From the IMG/VR virus record IMGVR_UViG_3300007511_001192, positions 1-21,604 of that record: a stretch of 21,604 bases of DNA, one strand, 5' to 3'. The translations under genes were made by a program, and so were the position numbers. Source of the stretch: a virus. The notes below the pieces were generated by a model. The model made no database searches. It worked only from the letters and a program-made list of their open reading frames with translations, and was not told the origin of the DNA. Below are positions 20,675 to 21,604 of the stretch, piece after piece (position 1 is the stretch's first letter; each line of letters begins with the position of its first letter).

Positions 20675-21202
20675 CTACTGATCAATAACTACCTCATCGC
20701 GGTGGATATTGAGAATAATTCTCGGCCCCTTTTCTACAGTTTCTCCGAACTGCTCTTTAGTCTCAGGCGCTCTACTCAGTAAGAACTGAGCGGCCTTCCA
20801 ATCCTTGGCGGTTGCAATCTTACGGTGCTGCCCGATTAAAAACGCCTCACGCGCTGCGGACATTTCCACCGAAAGTTCTGGTGTGTCGGCTACCCAGTTG
20901 TATAGCGTTTGGTCATTGATACCTACTGCTCGACATGCGGACGCTTTCTTGCCGGTTAGGGCGTACACATTAATCAATTCGGCAATATTGGCCTCACTTC
21001 TAAGCCCCAATGCACTGCCGGGCTTGGGTTCAGGTACGGGCAGTTCCTTGTCAACCTCACACTTGAGCCAACCATCCTTTTTAGCTCGCTTATGTACTGC
21101 TTGCCTACTTACTCCAACGATCGTCGCTATATCGTCATAAGTACAGCCAGGGCGGGTTTCATACTTCAGCCTACCCTTCTCCCACTCTGCTTCTGTAGCC
21201 AC
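20675..21202 (-). CDS. Small terminase-like DNA-binding protein
   Basis: From GTG 21202 the product is 175 aa. YDDIATIVGVSRQAVHKRAKK (residues about 22-42) is a helix-turn-helix. A second helical unit with ELINVYALTGKKASACRAVG and TLYNWVADTPELSVEMSAAR follows, resembling another HTH. The C-terminal AKDWKAAQFLLSRAPETKEQF is typical of terminase small subunits, where the D/E-W-K-A-A-x-x-L-L-x-R motif recurs. It would recognise the packaging start on phage DNA. No large subunit follows; it reads into the control region instead. The GTG overlaps the previous stop by one base (TAGTG). Another HTH regulator is the alternative. Confidence 0.7.
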   Translation of the reverse strand: MATEAEWEKGRLKYETRPGCTYDDIATIVGVSRQAVHKRAKKDGWLKCEVDKELPVPEPKPGSALGLRSEANIAELINVYALTGKKASACRAVGINDQTLYNWVADTPELSVEMSAAREAFLIGQHRKIATAKDWKAAQFLLSRAPETKEQFGETVEKGPRIILNIHRDEVVIDQ

Positions 21203-21552
21203 TATCCCGGCATGTCCACTTCAAACTTAAATGTGGAGCTAATCAGGCGTTTAGATCCGCCGAAATCAGCCTGTATCCACCCTTTCCAGGTTCCTGCTGC
21301 GGCCCCGGCGGATGTTGACCCTGAAAAGTCACCCGCATTTATGATGTACTCAAGCGTCTTGTTCGCTGAGAATACCCCACAAGCGGAGGTTGTGACGTTA
21401 CTCGCCAGCACACTCACTGAGGCAGAATTTATAAAGTGTATCCCGCCACTGGGCGCTGAGAAATGAATCTGAATGCCCGTCGCGCTGGACATATCGAATC
21501 CCGTCTGTAAGAAGATGGTCTTGCCGTATTCTCCGACCCATAAATCGGCCAT
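21202..21552 (-). CDS. Small beta-rich structural-type protein
   Basis: From ATG 21552 (AAGGA about ten bases upstream) the product is 116 aa. It opens LWVGEYGKTIFLQTGFDMS, then IQIHFSAPSGG, and later GTWKGWIQADFGGSKRLISS with FKFEV. This strand-turn pattern is one I recall from small phage proteins near tail or baseplate genes (including BppU-N-like domains). No enzyme motif is visible. It lies directly before the terminase-like gene, in the leftward direction. A virion accessory role is inferred. Confidence 0.65.
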   Translation of the reverse strand: MADLWVGEYGKTIFLQTGFDMSSATGIQIHFSAPSGGIHFINSASVSVLASNVTTSACGVFSANKTLEYIINAGDFSGSTSAGAAAGTWKGWIQADFGGSKRLISSTFKFEVDMPG

Positions 21553-21554
21553 AT

Positions 21555-21604
21555 TTACAGTCCTTGTACTGTCACCGATTTCGTTATCGGCGCATCCTTA
21601 ATCC
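21555..21604 (-). CDS. 3' end of a gene entering from the right edge
   Basis: On the minus strand an open frame runs from the edge to TAA at 21557-21555, giving the last 15 residues IKDAPITKSVTVQGL. The stop lies two bases before the next gene's ATG, the usual tight spacing here. It is too short to identify. Confidence 0.5.
   Translation of the reverse strand, partial: IKDAPITKSVTVQGL

Noticed and set aside
20510-20782. 90-codon plus-strand ORF in the control region
   Set aside because: No ribosome site, overlaps the end of the terminase-like gene antisense, and the composition is that of non-coding DNA.
1-21604. tRNA, rRNA, CRISPR array, insertion sequence, integrase or attachment site
   Set aside because: Looked for on both strands; no cloverleaf, spaced identical repeats, transposase motif or tyrosine/serine recombinase motif was seen.

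Overview
This window is part of a tailed double-stranded DNA phage (or a very phage-like prophage/metagenomic contig). It most resembles a short-tailed (podovirus-type) virus of a Gram-negative host. The evidence is a dense rightward run of virion genes in typical podovirus order (SU10-type head-tail adaptor, beta-structured tail hub/nozzle candidate, a GNAT-like small protein, several internal/ejection-type proteins, a tail-fibre-like protein), then a lysis cassette with a T7-lysozyme-type amidase and a GTA-type 3TM holin. Two lipoboxes and an E. coli-type LexA box (CTG-N10-CAG) suggest a gammaproteobacterial host; this is inference. No integrase, repressor, polymerase, portal, capsid or large terminase lies in the window.

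Layout. (A) 1-2992, plus strand: the end of a small phage protein, then a three-gene sugar cassette inserted between head-side and tail genes: a TPR-GT9-like glycosyltransferase fusion, a small SAM methyltransferase and a DxD glycosyltransferase. (B) 2983-12140, plus: adaptor, nozzle candidate, GNAT-like protein, five internal/ejection-type proteins, tail fibre and a distal structural protein. Genes are stitched together by 1-60 nt overlaps. (C) 12150-13252, plus: a lysis cassette of a 43-aa membrane protein, an amidase that appears to start at CTG, and two holin-like proteins. (D) 13284-15480, plus: a small hypothetical, an HTH-metallophosphoesterase, a DUF3310 protein, a coiled-coil protein and a membrane-anchored coiled-coil protein.

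(E) 15460-19978, minus: a convergent leftward operon. In transcription order it holds a zinc-finger-like protein, a lipoprotein, a radical SAM/SPASM enzyme, a 65-aa protein, a DEDD exonuclease, a second lipoprotein, a 47-aa basic protein, a C5 cytosine methyltransferase and a prepilin-like protein. (F) 19979-20674: about 0.7 kb of AT-rich non-coding DNA upstream of that operon, with a LexA-type box, a Fur-type box, four decamer repeats in perfect 10-bp phase and several inverted repeats. It looks like a regulatory or replication control region. (G) 20675-21604, minus: a small-terminase-like HTH protein, a small structural-type protein and the tail of another gene entering from the right edge.

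Points most worth following: the prepilin-like protein in a phage operon; a 250-codon ORF overprinted inside the methyltransferase gene whose motifs resemble a protein family seen elsewhere as free-standing; the OGT-like TPR-glycosyltransferase cassette amid virion genes; the combined LexA/Fur/decamer control region; and two genes whose only sensible start is CTG. All assignments come from reading motifs by eye; no database search was possible.
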